Source: CAKRHR01 sp964423195
GTDB lineage: Bacteria; Bacillota; Clostridia; Lachnospirales; Lachnospiraceae
Length of the DNA stretch: 6,811 nucleotides
Assembly: GCA_964423195.1 (NCBI GenBank)
Contig: CAYRDY010000105.1
Span: forward strand, 1 to 6,811
Reading direction: 5' to 3'
Of this stretch, positions 5,160 to 6,811 are shown one piece after another. Positions within the stretch are counted from its first letter, which is position 1; each line of letters opens with the position of its first letter. The position numbers and the translations under genes were made by a program. A model generated the notes under the pieces. That model saw only the letters and a program-made list of their open reading frames with translations, had not been told where the DNA came from and ran no database searches.

Positions 5160-6811
5160 TCATTCGGCGCCCTTTTCATCTGTCTCGCTGTCATCTCTGA
5201 CCTGCTGCGGGTTTGAGAGGTCAAACTTCAGTGTCACCTTAAACAGATCACCGTCCAGGTCGATCACAAATTCCCCGCCGTGCAGCTCAGTCAGGCTCCG
5301 GGCTATGGATAGGCCCAGTCCGCTGCCCTCCGTCGTCCTGGATGCGTCACCGCGGACAAAGCGCTGCGTCAGTTCCTCCGCGCTGATATTGAGTTGTGCG
5401 CTCGACACATTCTTCATAACGAAACAGGCTTTGTTTTCCAGGACATACAAATCCACGTAAACCCGTGTGTTTTCCAGGGCATATTTGTAAGCATTGTTGA
5501 ACAGGTTATCAAGCACCCGATACAGCCGACGCCCGTCGGCCTTGATCATCATCGACGGCTCCCGGCAGCTAAGCACGATCTTCAGGCCTTTCCCCCGAAA
5601 TTTTTCCTCATACGTCCCGACTGCCTGCACGGCCAGTTCCACCAGGTCAATATGATGCAGATCCAGGACAATGTTCCCCGATGATACCCGTGACGCCTCC
5701 ACCAGGTCATCCGTCAATTCTTTGAGGCGCTTTGATTTCATATCCAAAACCTCAATATACTCTCGCATCGGCTCCTCGGTAATGTTTTCCCGCTTCATCA
5801 GGTCGACATAATTGATGATCGATGTCAGCGGCGTCTTAATATCGTGCGAAACATTGGTAATCAAATCGGCTTTCATGCGCTCGCTCTTGGTGCGCTCATC
5901 CACCGCGGCATTTAGGACGTTGCCGATATTATTGATGTCCTCGGCAAAGTCACGGAAAATGCCCGTCATCTCTGAAGCGTCAATCTTGTACTGCAGATCG
6001 CCGGTCGCGATCCTGTGCGCGCCCTTCCTGATATCCTGAATATGGACAAGTTTACACCCCACGTAAATCAATTCGCAAATATAAATGACCATCACGCACA
6101 GTGCCCAGAAGACATTTTTGTCCATGAAAACCGAATACATCAGGATGTAATCCACAATTCCCACCCCGAAAGCCAGAATGATGTATTTGTGCAGCAGATG
6201 ATTTTTTACAAAACCGCGCCAGACCACACGAGCACCGCTGTAAATCTTATAAATGAGAGAATTTTTCAGCAATGTGTGCGCTTTCATCCTGCGGGCAAGG
6301 CTTAACAGCCCTAAGACGCTTGCCGCGTAAATGGCCGCCAGGCAGATTCCTATTCTTAAGAAATCCGCGTTCCTGAAATCACCCGACCGGTACAGCCGGA
6401 GCATATAGTCTACTAATATACAGGCTGCCGGCAAAATGACCAGAAAAAGAATGGCCGCTGCCAACTCCGTAAACAGTTTATCAAACAGCAAGAGCTGAAT
6501 ACCTTCTTTTTTTCTGCTGTGGCCGGCCGAAACCATCAGCCATACGAGGCTGGTCGCCATCACCAGAAACGCCAGGATGCCAATGGCAGCCATCCAACCG
6601 TCCCATTGGATCACGTTTCTGAAGTCGATAAAATCATTATAAAACGCATCGCCTGCCGCAAGCTGCCCCGGCACATACGTAAAAATATAGCCGACTTTTC
6701 CGGCAAGCAGTATTTCATCATACCCGTAAAAATACGTAAAATTTGTAAAATTTGAGCCATATTCAATCGCGCCGTTTTTAGCAGGCGGGGCATCCGCCTC
6801 AGGCGCCGCGC
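5160..6811 (-). CDS. Membrane sensor histidine kinase, N-terminus outside window
   Basis: The frame is open from the TGA at 5160-5162 to the right edge, giving 549 visible residues (numbered here from the codon at 6809). The GTG at 6674 is therefore not the real start; in-frame sequence before it encodes a plausible domain (AIEYGSNFTNFTYFYGYDEI). That first part (1-70) is probably extracytoplasmic. Five hydrophobic helices follow at about 73-95, 113-136, 151-171, 209-229 and 233-257, then a HAMP-like linker (about 258-300, with IATGDLQYKI). The phosphorylated histidine is H322 in NVSHDIKTPLTSIINYVDL. The HATPase domain has an N box (RVLDNLFNNAYKYA), an F-box-like QRFVRGDASRT and a G2 box (EGSGLGLSIA). 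The usual DxGxG G1 box is replaced by MKNVSSAQLN. Such kinases act with a response regulator, likely encoded just beyond 6811. The signal is unknown. Confidence 0.9.
   Translation of the reverse strand, partial: AAPEADAPPAKNGAIEYGSNFTNFTYFYGYDEILLAGKVGYIFTYVPGQLAAGDAFYNDFIDFRNVIQWDGWMAAIGILAFLVMATSLVWLMVSAGHSRKKEGIQLLLFDKLFTELAAAILFLVILPAACILVDYMLRLYRSGDFRNADFLRIGICLAAIYAASVLGLLSLARRMKAHTLLKNSLIYKIYSGARVVWRGFVKNHLLHKYIILAFGVGIVDYILMYSVFMDKNVFWALCVMVIYICELIYVGCKLVHIQDIRKGAHRIATGDLQYKIDASEMTGIFRDFAEDINNIGNVLNAAVDERTKSERMKADLITNVSHDIKTPLTSIINYVDLMKRENITEEPMREYIEVLDMKSKRLKELTDDLVEASRVSSGNIVLDLHHIDLVELAVQAVGTYEEKFRGKGLKIVLSCREPSMMIKADGRRLYRVLDNLFNNAYKYALENTRVYVDLYVLENKACFVMKNVSSAQLNISAEELTQRFVRGDASRTTEGSGLGLSIARSLTELHGGEFVIDLDGDLFKVTLKFDLSNPQQVRDDSETDEKGAE

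Noticed and set aside
6727..6754. Repeated GTAAAA-type motifs near the right edge as a regulatory repeat
   Set aside because: On the - strand they encode the in-frame kinase segment NFTNFTYFYGY, so the repetition is explained by codons.

Overview
The window looks like a chromosomal segment of a Gram-positive anaerobe of the class Clostridia (Bacillota), plausibly Lachnospiraceae-like. The strongest evidence is a long SRP RNA of about 266 nt that carries an Alu domain, the type found in Firmicutes. A three-cysteine Rrf2 regulator, strong AGGAGG ribosome binding sites, TTGACA/TATAAT-type promoters, a cysteine-rich flavoprotein and a multi-spanning histidine kinase fit the same picture. The species cannot be determined from the sequence alone.

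Left part, mostly + strand (1-2640): the tail of an unidentified gene (1-120) is followed 32 bp later by an Rrf2/IscR-type regulator (153-590). Further right is a full-length PLP-dependent O-acetylhomoserine sulfhydrylase gene (1354-2640) with a near-consensus promoter and a repeat-rich upstream region. Regulator and enzyme probably form a sulfur-assimilation module. Wedged between them on the - strand is a decayed HicAB toxin-antitoxin locus. Its promoter, operator-like palindrome and ribosome binding sites are intact, but the toxin is reduced to a 16-codon ORF (1033-1083) and the antitoxin (668-997) has lost its C-terminal DNA-binding part.

Right part, all - strand (2682-6811): reading in the direction of transcription there is a sensor histidine kinase whose 5' end lies beyond the right edge, an alpha/beta hydrolase of the monoacylglycerol lipase/lysophospholipase type (4097-5029), the SRP RNA gene with its own promoter (RNA about 3715-3980), and a flavodoxin-fold protein with two cysteine clusters (2731-3690). 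A perfect 17-bp inverted repeat separates this last gene from the convergent sulfhydrylase gene.

No wholly new system is evident. The points most worth checking are the collapsed hicA with its regulatory region preserved, the SRP RNA with a covaried tetraloop closing pair, the apparent lack of a terminator between the SRP RNA and the flavoprotein gene, and the layered repeats upstream of the sulfhydrylase gene. Three start sites matter for anyone using this annotation: Rrf2 at 153, the flavoprotein at 3690 (a longer reading would run through the SRP RNA), and the kinase, whose true start is outside the window.
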